From Bacteroidetes bacterium SB0662_bin_6 (lineage in GTDB: Bacteria; Bacteroidota; Rhodothermia; Rhodothermales; VXPQ01): 45,829 nt of DNA. The DNA is taken from assembly GCA_009839485.1 (NCBI GenBank), contig VXPQ01000060.1, forward strand, positions 1 through 45,829, in the 5' to 3' direction. How positions within the stretch are numbered: the first letter of the stretch is position 1; each line of letters begins with the position of its first letter. The notes beneath the pieces are model-generated. The model ran no database searches, was not told where the DNA came from, and was given only the letters and a program-made list of their open reading frames with translations. Positions 35,546-44,081 of the stretch are shown piece by piece. The translations under genes and the position numbers were made by a program.

Positions 35546-35983
35546 TTATGATTTTTTTGAGGCAGTTTGAGCGTATATCTCCTCCGGAAGAAACCGTGAG
35601 CGATCTTCGGCCAGCGCCCATGCCGAAAGGTTCGCGGCTTTCCCGTTTTCGACCGACACGATCACGTAGGAGTATCCGGGAAAAGTCGCCAGTTCGAGAT
35701 CGGTTCGGGAAGGAACGGCCGGGTGATCCGGGTGTGAGTGATAGATGCCCACAATATCCAGATTTTCTCTGCGGGCGGCAAGATCGGCTTCGAGATATTC
35801 CCCGGGCGCGATGACATACCGGTCTTCCCGCCGGTTCTCGTTGCGGTTTACGGCGCGCCGCGCATAGACTGCTTCGTTCCCGTCCGCATGCAGGCGTCCG
35901 ATGAGAAAGCCGCAGCATTCCTCCGGGTACGTTTCCTCGCCGTGCCGGCGAATATAGTCGAGTACGTCCGCTTGCGTTTGCAT
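35546..35983 (-). CDS. JAMM/MPN+ metalloprotease (Mec/RadC-like Mov34 family)
   Basis: 145 residues from ATG 35983; the upstream extension runs through a tRNA gene and is rejected. The JAMM motif is complete. Glutamate lies at E21/E22 in YPEECCGFLIG. H82-S-H84-P is followed by x7 and S92-x2-D95 (HSHPDHPAVPSRTD). Such zinc enzymes remove tails after the diglycine of ubiquitin-like proteins; Mycobacterium Mec+ trims the sulfur carrier CysO. It lies 11 bases before the MoaD-ThiF-rhodanese gene, so cleavage of that fusion or of a similar carrier is likely. It begins 14 bases after tRNA-Leu and may be co-transcribed with it. Confidence 0.92.
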   Translation of the reverse strand: MQTQADVLDYIRRHGEETYPEECCGFLIGRLHADGNEAVYARRAVNRNENRREDRYVIAPGEYLEADLAARRENLDIVGIYHSHPDHPAVPSRTDLELATFPGYSYVIVSVENGKAANLSAWALAEDRSRFLPEEIYAQTASKKS

Positions 35984-35997
35984 GGGGGATGTGAATG

Positions 35998-36081
35998 TGC
36001 CCGGGACTGGATTCGAACCAGCACGCCCTTTCGAACGCTGCCCCCTCAAGACAGTGCGTCTACCAATTCCGCCACCCGGGC
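35998..36081 (-). tRNA. tRNA-Leu (anticodon GAG)
   Basis: 84 bases. The acceptor stem GCCCGGG pairs with CCCGGGC, followed by discriminator A. The D-arm begins TGGCGGAATTGGTAGACGC. The anticodon stem CTGTC/GGCAG encloses loop TTGAGGG, giving GAG. A long variable arm, as in leucine tRNAs, precedes the T-arm GGTTCGAATCC. The 3' end shows CA after the discriminator rather than a full CCA, so the terminal CCA must be completed enzymatically. Confidence 0.95.
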
Positions 36082-36197
36082 CCGATTTTATGGTAACGTA
36101 CGAATGGATGAAACACCGGGGCGCTCTTGCGGTTTGCCCCGCACACGCCTTATCCAATGCGCGCTATCCGTACGTACGCTTTTTTGTGCTTTGTGCG

Positions 36198-36270
36198 TGA
36201 TCCCGGCAGGAATCGAACCTGCGACCCACTGATTAAAAGTCAGTTGCTCTACCAACTGAGCTACGGGACC
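36198..36270 (-). tRNA. tRNA-Lys (anticodon TTT)
   Basis: 73 bases. The acceptor stem GGTCCCG pairs with CGGGATC with one G-U pair. The D-arm is TAGCTCAGTTGGTAGAGC. The anticodon stem ACTGA/TCAGT encloses loop CTTTTAA, giving TTT. The T-arm is GCAGGTTCGATTCCTGC. CCA is not encoded. It is 116 bases upstream of tRNA-Leu on the same strand. Confidence 0.96.
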
Positions 36271-36360
36271 AAGCCGTTCTCTAACATAAAATCTTTTGTC
36301 ATCATACAGCGCGCCCGATATACGCTACCCGGCGCAAAAAGATGCAATGGGATACGCTGA

Positions 36361-36771
36361 TTAAGCCCGCATGTCTTTCCATAGATCCGCCATCGGCTTG
36401 CGCAGCACGAGGATGCCCTCCATCAGGGAGCGATCGAAGTTGATGAACCCGTTAGCCAGATAGATTTCTTCGGGGGAGCAGTCGTACAGCAGCTTGAATT
36501 CCCGGTCTCCCTTGCGGTGATCCACACTGATGATCGCACCGGCCAGTCCGGTCCGGACCGTGCCGCGAAAAACATCCAGATCCTGTCCGTCCGTCGCGCT
36601 CGTGCCGTTCACGTAGCCGTAGTCCATCGGATAGATAATGGAGGGATGGGAAGGGTGCCGCGAGCCGTACGGCCGATCTATGGTGATGCCGTTTCTGCGG
36701 ATCAGCGCCTCCCAGCGCTTCCAGTCGATTCCGCGCCGGGCCAGTTCCGTAAGTCGATCCGGTGCTTCCAT
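36361..36771 (-). CDS. Inorganic pyrophosphatase-like protein (short variant)
   Basis: 136 residues, shorter than the roughly 175 of family I pyrophosphatases. ITIDRPYGSRHP, SIIYPMDYGYVNG and DGQDLDVFRG correspond to the family's active-site strands. The canonical DxDPxD motif appears as D61-G-Q-D-L-D66, with the middle aspartate position replaced by glutamine. It may be a divergent pyrophosphatase or a relative acting on another phosphoanhydride. It is cytoplasmic and lies 66 bases downstream of aspS. Pyrophosphate removal would fit aminoacylation, but that link is only suggestive. Confidence 0.72.
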   Translation of the reverse strand: MEAPDRLTELARRGIDWKRWEALIRRNGITIDRPYGSRHPSHPSIIYPMDYGYVNGTSATDGQDLDVFRGTVRTGLAGAIISVDHRKGDREFKLLYDCSPEEIYLANGFINFDRSLMEGILVLRKPMADLWKDMRA

Positions 36772-36836
36772 AAGCGCAGGTATGTATCCGGCGATGGGGT
36801 TGTCCCGGGGCCTGTTTTTGTTGCGCCGCCTGCGGT

Positions 36837-38690
36837 CTACTCAGGGTCTTCTTCCGGTACGATCCCGATATGTAATGCTGCAAGTTGCTTCGTATCGACC
36901 GTATCCGGCGACCGGACCATCAGTTCCTGCGCAGTCTGCGTTTTCGGGAAGGCAATTACGTCGCGGATGTTGTGCGTGCCCGCCAGCGCCATGATGATAC
37001 GGTCGAGACCGAAGGCGATGCCGCCATGGGGCGGGGCGCCGTAGCGGAACGCGTCCAGCAGGAAACCGAACCGCCGCTCGGTTTCTTCCTCGTCCATTCC
37101 GAGCAGACGGAACATGCGGTGCTGCATTTCTCTCGAGTGAATCCGGATCGAGCCGCCGCCCAGTTCCACCCCGTTGAGCGCCATATCGTAGGCGCGTGCC
37201 CGCACCTTGTCCGGCGTTGTGTCAAGCGCTGCTTCATCGTCCGGATGAGGCGCGGTGAACGGATGGTGCATGGCGGTAAATCGTTTGGCGTCCGTATCCC
37301 GTTCCAGCAGCGGAAATTCGGTGACCCATACAAAATCCCACCGTTCGCCGTGCGCCGGGATCAGGCCGGTTTCGTTCGCCATGTGCAGGCGCAATTTGCC
37401 CATGTGTACAAAAACATCCGGGTCGGGACCGGCCAGGACCAGCACCAGATCGCCGTCTTTGGCGCCGACGGCCTCGGTGCAGGCATCCACGTATTCCCGG
37501 GCAATCACATGTTCCTTGACCGAGGAATACATTTCCGAGCCGTCCGACGGCAGTTTGAAATAAATAAGCCCCCCGACGCCGATCTGCCGCCGGACAATGT
37601 CCTTGTCGAGGCGATCCATCTGGCTGCGCGCCCGGTCCCCCTCCCCCCTGGCGACGATCGCCACAATGCGTCCGTCGTTTTCCAGGATGCGATCGAAAAC
37701 CCGGAAGCCGGAGCCTTTGAATGCATCGCTCACATCCTGGATTTCCATGCCGAAGCGGAGGTCGGGCTTGTCCGAACCGAACCGTTCGATGGCCTCGCGC
37801 CAGGTCAATCGGGGGAACGGTACGGACAGATCGATGCCCTTCACCTCTTTCCAGATCGCCTGCATGAGCCCCTCGAAGGTCGTATAGATCTGCTCCTCGT
37901 CGGGAAAGCTCATCTCTACGTCGATCTGCGTGAACTCGGGCTGGCGGTCCGCCCGCAGGTCTTCATCCCGGAAGCATTTGACGATCTGGAAGTACCGGTC
38001 CAGGCCGGAGATCATCAGGATCTGCTTGTAGGTCTGGGGCGATTGCGGAAGCGCGTAGAACTGGCCCGGATGCACGCGGCTCGGCACCAGGTAGTCCCGG
38101 GCGCCTTCCGGCGTCGATTTCATGAGCACCGGGGTTTCGACTTCCACGAAGCCGTTCCGGTCAAAGTATCCGCGTATGGCCTGACAGGTCTTGTGGCGCA
38201 GCACCAGGATGTCCTGGAGTTCCGGCCGCCGCAAGTCCAGGTACCGGTAGCGCAGACGCAGGTCCTCGCCTGCCGCACGCCGTTTTTCCTCATGGGCCGA
38301 CACGGCAAAAGGGACCGGTTCGGAGCTGTTCAGCACGATCAGGTCCCGGACCCGCACCTCGACCTCGCCGGTCGGAAGTTTCGGGTTAATGGTTTCCTGC
38401 GTTCGTTCGCCGACCGTACCCCGGACAGAAATCACATACTCGTTGCGTACCAGATCGGCGCGTTCGTAGGCTTCCTTTTCGTCCTGGGGAGAACACACGA
38501 CCTGTGTCAATCCGTAGCGATCCCGCAGGTCCAGAAAGATGACCCCGCCGAGATCGCGGCGGGTATCCACCCATCCCTTGAGCACGACTTCCTCGCCGAC
38601 GTGTTCGGAGCGGAGTTCGCCGCAGGTGTGCGTGCGCATCGGATGCATATCTTTGCCGGGGACCGGCGTGTGGGAGTGTTGTGTGGTCAT
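36837..38690 (-). CDS. aspS: Aspartyl-tRNA synthetase
   Basis: 617 residues from ATG 38690; further in-frame starts at 38768 and 38651 are possible. The N-terminal OB fold has GWVDTRRDLGG and DLRDRYG. The class II core has RYLDLRRPELQ, motif 2 FRDEDLRADRQPEFTQID, the bacterial GAD insertion in the middle and motif 3 GLDRIIMALAG. It charges tRNA-Asp with aspartate. Whether it is discriminating or also charges tRNA-Asn cannot be decided here. It opens a minus-strand group with the pyrophosphatase-like gene and the two tRNAs. Confidence 0.97.
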   Translation of the reverse strand: MTTQHSHTPVPGKDMHPMRTHTCGELRSEHVGEEVVLKGWVDTRRDLGGVIFLDLRDRYGLTQVVCSPQDEKEAYERADLVRNEYVISVRGTVGERTQETINPKLPTGEVEVRVRDLIVLNSSEPVPFAVSAHEEKRRAAGEDLRLRYRYLDLRRPELQDILVLRHKTCQAIRGYFDRNGFVEVETPVLMKSTPEGARDYLVPSRVHPGQFYALPQSPQTYKQILMISGLDRYFQIVKCFRDEDLRADRQPEFTQIDVEMSFPDEEQIYTTFEGLMQAIWKEVKGIDLSVPFPRLTWREAIERFGSDKPDLRFGMEIQDVSDAFKGSGFRVFDRILENDGRIVAIVARGEGDRARSQMDRLDKDIVRRQIGVGGLIYFKLPSDGSEMYSSVKEHVIAREYVDACTEAVGAKDGDLVLVLAGPDPDVFVHMGKLRLHMANETGLIPAHGERWDFVWVTEFPLLERDTDAKRFTAMHHPFTAPHPDDEAALDTTPDKVRARAYDMALNGVELGGGSIRIHSREMQHRMFRLLGMDEEETERRFGFLLDAFRYGAPPHGGIAFGLDRIIMALAGTHNIRDVIAFPKTQTAQELMVRSPDTVDTKQLAALHIGIVPEEDPE

Positions 38691-38880
38691 GGGGGTGGTG
38701 GGATCGCGCTTCGTTGCGGCGCCCTTTGACGAAGCAGGCGCCGTATGCGTTCGCAGATCGGGCGGCACGGGTGCAGGATCAAACGTAAATTACGCATGAA
38801 GATGGTGGAAACGATGCCCACTTTCGAACGTCTCGACGAATAATCGTTGGATTTTTGCCCACATTTCCTGAAAAACACCT

Positions 38881-40413
38881 ATGCTGGGCCTTTTTTCCAA
38901 TCCCTACATCCTTGCGATCCTTATTTATCTGACCGCCCTGGTCGGGGTCGGGTACTACAAGAGCCGGATCGTGAAGACGGGGGAAGACTTCATGGTGGCG
39001 GGTCGTACGCTCCACTGGTGGGTGCTGGTGGGCACGTTGCTTGCTACCTGGATGGGAAGCGGATCCCTGTTCGGCAGCGCCGGACTGGGGTATCGCAACG
39101 GCATGGCGGGGCTGTGGTCCAGCGCCGGCGCATGGGCCGGCATCGTGCTCATTTATTTTATTGCGCGCCGCATCCGCAATTTCGGCAAGGTGACCGTGCC
39201 GGACATTTTCGAGGCGCGCTACGGACGGGTTTCCAGCGTGCTGGCGACCATCGCCACCATCATTGCCTACCTGACCATCGTTTCGTATCAGTTTCGGGGC
39301 GGCGGCAATGTACTGCACTTCATTACGCAGGGAACGGAGGCGGAGATCTCCGTACAGGCGGGCATTGTCATCACGGCGCTCTTTGCGATTGCCTATACGG
39401 CGCTGGCCGGGATGCTGTCCGTCGTATACACCGATGTCGTGAACGGCGTACTCATGGTGCTGGGTGTGTTCGCCACGGTATTTTTCATGGTGGGTGCGGT
39501 TGGGGGGATGGATGAGATCGTAATGTATGCGGAAGCGGCAGGAAAATGGGAGTTGTTCGGTAACTGGGCGAACGAGCGCACCGGCGCCTCGTCCGGGCCG
39601 ATCGTAGCCATATCCTTTCTGATCCCGACCATGCTTCTCCTGATGGGCGACGCCAACATGTACCAGCGCATATTCAGCGCGAAGGACGGCAATGCGGCGC
39701 AGAAGGCCGTGTTTTTCTGGGTGATCGGCGTGGTGGTGCTCGAGTCCGCCGTGTATTTCGTGGGCCTGACCGGGGCGGTGGCGGCCGATCAGGGGCTCAT
39801 TCCCGAACTGTTCGCCGGGGGGGCGGCGGATGTGGCGGGCAACCGGTCCGAGTACATCATTCCGACCCTGGCCATTTCCGAATATATGCCGCTTGTCCTG
39901 GGCATGACGCTGGTGGCCACCATGATGGCGATCATCGTTTCCACCGCAGACTCGTTCCTGCTGGTGCCTGCGACGAACCTGACGCGGGATGTGGTGCAGC
40001 GCTTCATTGCGCCGGATATGAGTTCCCGCGCCATCGTGTTTATGAGCCGGGGCTGGGTCCTTTTGCTGGGACTGATCGCCTATTTGCTGGTGGATCAGTT
40101 TCCGACCATTCTGACGGCGGCCTATACGGCCTATCTGGTGTACGGCACGTCCATAACTCCGGCGCTTCTTGCCGCATTCCTGTGGAAGCGGGCTACCGCG
40201 GCGGGGGCGATCGCCTCTATCCTGACGGGCGCCACCGTCACGCTGGTATGGACGTTCTGGATGTCCGATCAGGCCTGGTTCAGCAGCCTTCACCCGTTTC
40301 TGCAGGAGGTAACGTATCCTGCCGTGGTGTTGTCCATTCTGGCGCTTGTCGGCGTGAGTCTTGCCACTCCTCGTCCCCATCGTTCCCGCTGGGAGCCGTT
40401 TTTCGGAGGGTAG
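38881..40413 (+). CDS. Sodium:solute symporter (SSS family)
   Basis: 510 residues with about 13 hydrophobic helices. Family-like segments include VGYYKSRIVKTGEDFMVAGR, WMGSGSLFGSAGLGYRNG, VPDIFEARYGR, TALAGMLSVVYTDVVNG and MMAIIVSTADSFLLVPATNL, the last matching the conserved TM8 sodium-binding region. It should import a solute with sodium; the solute is unknown. It is transcribed divergently from aspS across a 190-base gap that must contain both promoters. A gap of about 80 bases separates it from the next gene. Confidence 0.9.
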   Translation: MLGLFSNPYILAILIYLTALVGVGYYKSRIVKTGEDFMVAGRTLHWWVLVGTLLATWMGSGSLFGSAGLGYRNGMAGLWSSAGAWAGIVLIYFIARRIRNFGKVTVPDIFEARYGRVSSVLATIATIIAYLTIVSYQFRGGGNVLHFITQGTEAEISVQAGIVITALFAIAYTALAGMLSVVYTDVVNGVLMVLGVFATVFFMVGAVGGMDEIVMYAEAAGKWELFGNWANERTGASSGPIVAISFLIPTMLLLMGDANMYQRIFSAKDGNAAQKAVFFWVIGVVVLESAVYFVGLTGAVAADQGLIPELFAGGAADVAGNRSEYIIPTLAISEYMPLVLGMTLVATMMAIIVSTADSFLLVPATNLTRDVVQRFIAPDMSSRAIVFMSRGWVLLLGLIAYLLVDQFPTILTAAYTAYLVYGTSITPALLAAFLWKRATAAGAIASILTGATVTLVWTFWMSDQAWFSSLHPFLQEVTYPAVVLSILALVGVSLATPRPHRSRWEPFFGG

Positions 40414-40491
40414 GAGACGGGGTGGCGCTTGCCGTAACCATTGGCCGTTTCAAAATGGTCTTTTCTCTTCATGCTCGACTTCTCCAAACCC

Positions 40492-42261
40492 ATGAAAAGA
40501 ATCCGTACGGGTTGGATATACCTGATCGTTCTTGTACTGACCGGCTGTTCGGCGGGATCTTCGCTGGCGCCGGCTGGCGACGCCGGCACTGCACTTGTGT
40601 CGACTGCGGCGCCCGCTACCGGAGTTGTAGATGGCCCGATGCCGTCCGTTCCCGGAGTCCCAGGCGAAGACATTGCGTCCGTTGCCGACGCCGGCGCCCC
40701 CGTTCCATTCTTCAACGACGCCCATTTCCACTTGCTGAATTATGTGCAGAAGGGTCCCCCGGTGCGCGAATATCTCGACATGGTGGGGGACCGGGTAGGC
40801 CGCACGGCCCTGTTCGGTATTCCGTTGCAGCAGAAATGGGATTATTTCGTATCCGGCGACCGGGCCCCGGATTATTACCTGCGCTCGGACGCGGCGCTCT
40901 ACTACTATTCGTTCGTGGATGCGGCGATCGCCCGCGAATACCTGTCGTTGTCGGAGTCGGAGCGGCAACGGGTGGACCCCATGATCACGGGTTTCAATCC
41001 CACGGACATGTACGCCGCCGACCACATCGAGCGTGTCCTGCGCACGTTCCCCGGTGTGTTCGCCGGTATCGGCGAGTTCAGCATTCACAAGGAGTTCGTC
41101 TCGTCGAAGATCACGGGGCATACGGCCAGTCTGCGCAACCCTGCCCTGGACCGGATTCTGGCCAAAGCCGCGGAAATCGGCCTGGTGGTCATCCTCCATT
41201 GCGATATCGACAGTGTGCGTCCCGGCCCCGACCCGGATTATTACGAAGACCTGCTGCGCGTCTTTGCGGCGCATCCCGGGACCGCCATCATCTGGGCCCA
41301 TACCGGACTGGGTCGTTTTGTGGCGCCGTCCCCGGAGCATGTCGAATTGCTCGACCATATGTTGAGCGATCCGCGTTACCGGCACGTGATGCTCGACATT
41401 TCCTGGGACGAGGTGGCGAAGTACCTTGTCAAGGATGACGAAACGGTGGATGCGTGGGCCGCGCTCATAGCCAGGCACCCCACGCGGTTTCTCTTCGGCA
41501 CCGATTCCGTGGGGCCGGCGGACTGGGAAGCCTATGCCCGGACCCATACGATGTACCGGCCGTTGTGGGACCGTCTTGCTCCCGACGTGCGCGCCCGGGT
41601 GGAGCGTCTGAACTACGAGCGCATCTTCGACGCTGCGATTCCAAGGGTGCGAGCCTGGGAAGCGGAGCAATCCATGGCCGCTCAGGACGACGAGGGTTTT
41701 GTTTCGGTTTTCAATGGCGCGGATCTGACAGGATGGACCGGTGACACGGAAGGTTATACCGTCGAGAACGGCAGCCTCGTGTGTCTTAAAGAGGGAGGCG
41801 GTAATCTCTATATAGATAGGGAATACAGCGACTTTCACCTGCGTTTCGCGTTTAAGCTGGAGTCCGGGGCCAACAATGGGGTGGGAATCCGCGCCGAGCG
41901 GGGCAAGGACGCCGCGTACTACGGCATGGAAATCCAGATACTCGACGACACTGCCCGGCAATACGCCAATTTGCAACCATGGCAATATCACGGCTCTGTG
42001 TATGGTGTTGCCCCGGCGCATCGCGGATATCAGAAGCCGCTGGGCGAATGGAACGAACAAGAGATCGTGGCTCGAGGTAACCACATCACTGTCATCCTCA
42101 ACGGGACGGTGATCGTGGATGTTGATCTGGAACAGGAGGCCGGGTCCGGAACGATCGACGGCAGGGAGCATCCGGGTCTGTTCAATCCGTCGGGCTACAT
42201 CGGTTTTCTGGGCCACGGCCACCGCATCGAATTCCGGGATATTCGCGTCAAGGCGTTGTAG
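40492..42261 (+). CDS. Lipoprotein amidohydrolase fused to a DUF1080 domain
   Basis: 589 residues from ATG 40492, which gives a lipoprotein signal with C19 in VLVLTGCS; starts at 40471 or 40441 would misplace it. Residues about 70-390 are an amidohydrolase-2-like TIM barrel: metal-binding H78-x-H80 in DAHFHLL, then VVILHCDID, IIWAHTGLG and FLFGTDSVG. Residues about 400-589 are a DUF1080 / 3-keto-disaccharide hydrolase-like sandwich: VFNGADLTGW, LESGANNGVGIRAE, MEIQILDD, YGVAPAH and GYIGFLGHGHRIEFRDIRV. It should be anchored in the envelope. The DUF1080 part suggests acting on, or binding, oxidised disaccharides. The combination with an amidohydrolase is not one I know as common. Confidence 0.8.
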   Translation: MKRIRTGWIYLIVLVLTGCSAGSSLAPAGDAGTALVSTAAPATGVVDGPMPSVPGVPGEDIASVADAGAPVPFFNDAHFHLLNYVQKGPPVREYLDMVGDRVGRTALFGIPLQQKWDYFVSGDRAPDYYLRSDAALYYYSFVDAAIAREYLSLSESERQRVDPMITGFNPTDMYAADHIERVLRTFPGVFAGIGEFSIHKEFVSSKITGHTASLRNPALDRILAKAAEIGLVVILHCDIDSVRPGPDPDYYEDLLRVFAAHPGTAIIWAHTGLGRFVAPSPEHVELLDHMLSDPRYRHVMLDISWDEVAKYLVKDDETVDAWAALIARHPTRFLFGTDSVGPADWEAYARTHTMYRPLWDRLAPDVRARVERLNYERIFDAAIPRVRAWEAEQSMAAQDDEGFVSVFNGADLTGWTGDTEGYTVENGSLVCLKEGGGNLYIDREYSDFHLRFAFKLESGANNGVGIRAERGKDAAYYGMEIQILDDTARQYANLQPWQYHGSVYGVAPAHRGYQKPLGEWNEQEIVARGNHITVILNGTVIVDVDLEQEAGSGTIDGREHPGLFNPSGYIGFLGHGHRIEFRDIRVKAL

Positions 42262-42536
42262 TGTTTTTTCGCCGAGTCGATAATGGATGAGAGGAAAATC
42301 TGACCCTGAGCAGCATGGTGGATAGCTTGGAGGCGGCGATTCGCCATGTGCTCTGAATCGTGCGCAGGGGTATGGATCCGTACATTCCGGTTACGCTTTG
42401 CAAGCCCGCCTTGCGCTAAAGAGGGGGGCTTATAGCATTTTTCAATGAATCTGGATACTTTGTCCCCCTGCGGATACCATAGCTATACAGGAATAGGGCG
42501 TGGATTGAATTTCGTCCGCTCCGGCGCAAGACGACT

Positions 42537-44081
42537 ATGCACCCTAAAACGCCAATAACAGTAATACGAACGGTTCTGTGCCTGCTTGTTTCGGGCGCCT
42601 TGTTCGCCGGATGCTCGTTGGCGCCGCGAACCTCGGTTCCCGAGTCTGTTTCCGAACTGCCCGGGGATTTCGCGGAGAGCCTTGCGGACGGTCCTCACGA
42701 ACCGGTGGAATGGTGGCATGCCTTCGCCGATCCGGCGCTCAACACCGTGGTTGATTCGGTGCTGGTCTCCAACTTCGATCTGGCAGCGGGGGTTGCCCGG
42801 GTCCAGCAGGCAAGAGCGAGGGCGCGCATGGTCAGGGCTGCATACTTCCCGGCTATTCAGGTGAGTGGGGGCGTCAACGACTTCGACTCGCCCACGAACG
42901 CCGGCATTGGCGCGCAAATCCAGGAGTTGGGATTGGGCGGGGATCAAAGCGATTTTCCCATACCCTTCACGCTACCCGACCGGTTGGCGCTCACTACCTA
43001 CACGCTGAGCGCCGACTTTGCCTACGAACTGGATTTCTGGGGCCGTGTTCGTAATGATGCCCTTGCAGCGGGCGCCGAACACCTTGCTTCGGAATCGGAC
43101 TTTCACGCAGCCCGCATCGGAATCCTGTCCGAGACGATCACGACCTATTTCGAGATCGCCGATCTGCGGCGGCAGACCGCGCTTGCCCGCGAGATGGTGG
43201 ATGTTCTTCTGGAGCAGGAGCAGTTGGCCCTGACCCGGTACGACCGGGGACTTGCGGGTTCTTTCTATCTCTATCGGGTGCGTCAGGAGTTGCGCAACGC
43301 GCAGGCAGGGTTGCCGCAACTGGAAAGTCTGTTGGCCGGCGCCGAGGGACGCCTCTCCGTATTGCTGGGCGGCTACCGGCCGGATATGGAGGCAATCCTT
43401 CCTGATGCACTTACTCCCTCGCCGGCAGCGGATCCTGTTCCGGCGGGCGTCCCGGCGGATCTTCTGCTCCAGCGGCCGGATGTGATAGCCGCCGGACAGC
43501 GGCTGGACGCGGCCCGTTACGCGATCGGAGCCCGCCGTGCCCAGTTGCTCCCCACCTTCTCGTTTTCGGGATCTATCGGATTGCAGAGCACGGAAGTCGA
43601 TGGGCTCTTCAATGTAGACCAGTGGTTCCGTAACCTGATAGGGAATCTGACCGCGCCGGTCATACAGGGCGGTCGTCTCAGAAACAATGTGGCGCTTGCC
43701 CATGCCCGTTTCGACGAGATGGCTGCTGCCTACGGGCGTACCGTGGTTACGGCTGTAAACGAGGTGGAGGCTGCTTTGGCCGGACTGGAAAACGCAACAC
43801 GGCGTCATGCCTTTCTTCGTTCCCGTCTGGAGGAGGCCCAGGCTTCGGCGGCGCTCAAGTCACAGAGGTACGCGTCCGGAATTGACAGTTACATGGACTA
43901 CCTGAATGTGTTACTCACTCGTCTGAACGTAGAGTCCGCACTCGCAGGTGCAGAGCGAGATTTGGCCCTGGCCCGTCTTGCGGTTCACCGTGCCCTTGGG
44001 GGCGCCTGGACGGCGCCGGATTCGCCGGATGCCCCGCGAATGACCTCTGCTCAGCCGGTATCAAATAGAGAAGACAGATGA
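42537..44081 (+). CDS. Outer-membrane efflux lipoprotein (NodT/TolC family)
   Basis: 514 residues. The lipoprotein signal has C26 in ALFAGCS. Two OEP repeats form the trimeric channel: WWHAFADPALNTVVDSVLVSN and RVQQARARARMVRAAYFP in the first, and LLQRPDVIAAGQRLDAARYAIGARRAQLLPTFS in the second. Long helices and GIDSYMDYLNVLLTRLNVE near the end are typical. It is the outer-membrane factor of the RND operon and overlaps the adaptor gene by 4 bases (ATGA). The 275-base gap before it holds no gene I can see and should carry the operon promoter. Confidence 0.92.
   Translation: MHPKTPITVIRTVLCLLVSGALFAGCSLAPRTSVPESVSELPGDFAESLADGPHEPVEWWHAFADPALNTVVDSVLVSNFDLAAGVARVQQARARARMVRAAYFPAIQVSGGVNDFDSPTNAGIGAQIQELGLGGDQSDFPIPFTLPDRLALTTYTLSADFAYELDFWGRVRNDALAAGAEHLASESDFHAARIGILSETITTYFEIADLRRQTALAREMVDVLLEQEQLALTRYDRGLAGSFYLYRVRQELRNAQAGLPQLESLLAGAEGRLSVLLGGYRPDMEAILPDALTPSPAADPVPAGVPADLLLQRPDVIAAGQRLDAARYAIGARRAQLLPTFSFSGSIGLQSTEVDGLFNVDQWFRNLIGNLTAPVIQGGRLRNNVALAHARFDEMAAAYGRTVVTAVNEVEAALAGLENATRRHAFLRSRLEEAQASAALKSQRYASGIDSYMDYLNVLLTRLNVESALAGAERDLALARLAVHRALGGAWTAPDSPDAPRMTSAQPVSNREDR

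Noticed and set aside
40450..42222. Minus-strand open frame of 590 codons opposite the amidohydrolase-DUF1080 gene
   Set aside because: The + strand has a lipoprotein signal and two recognised domains; the minus translation has none.
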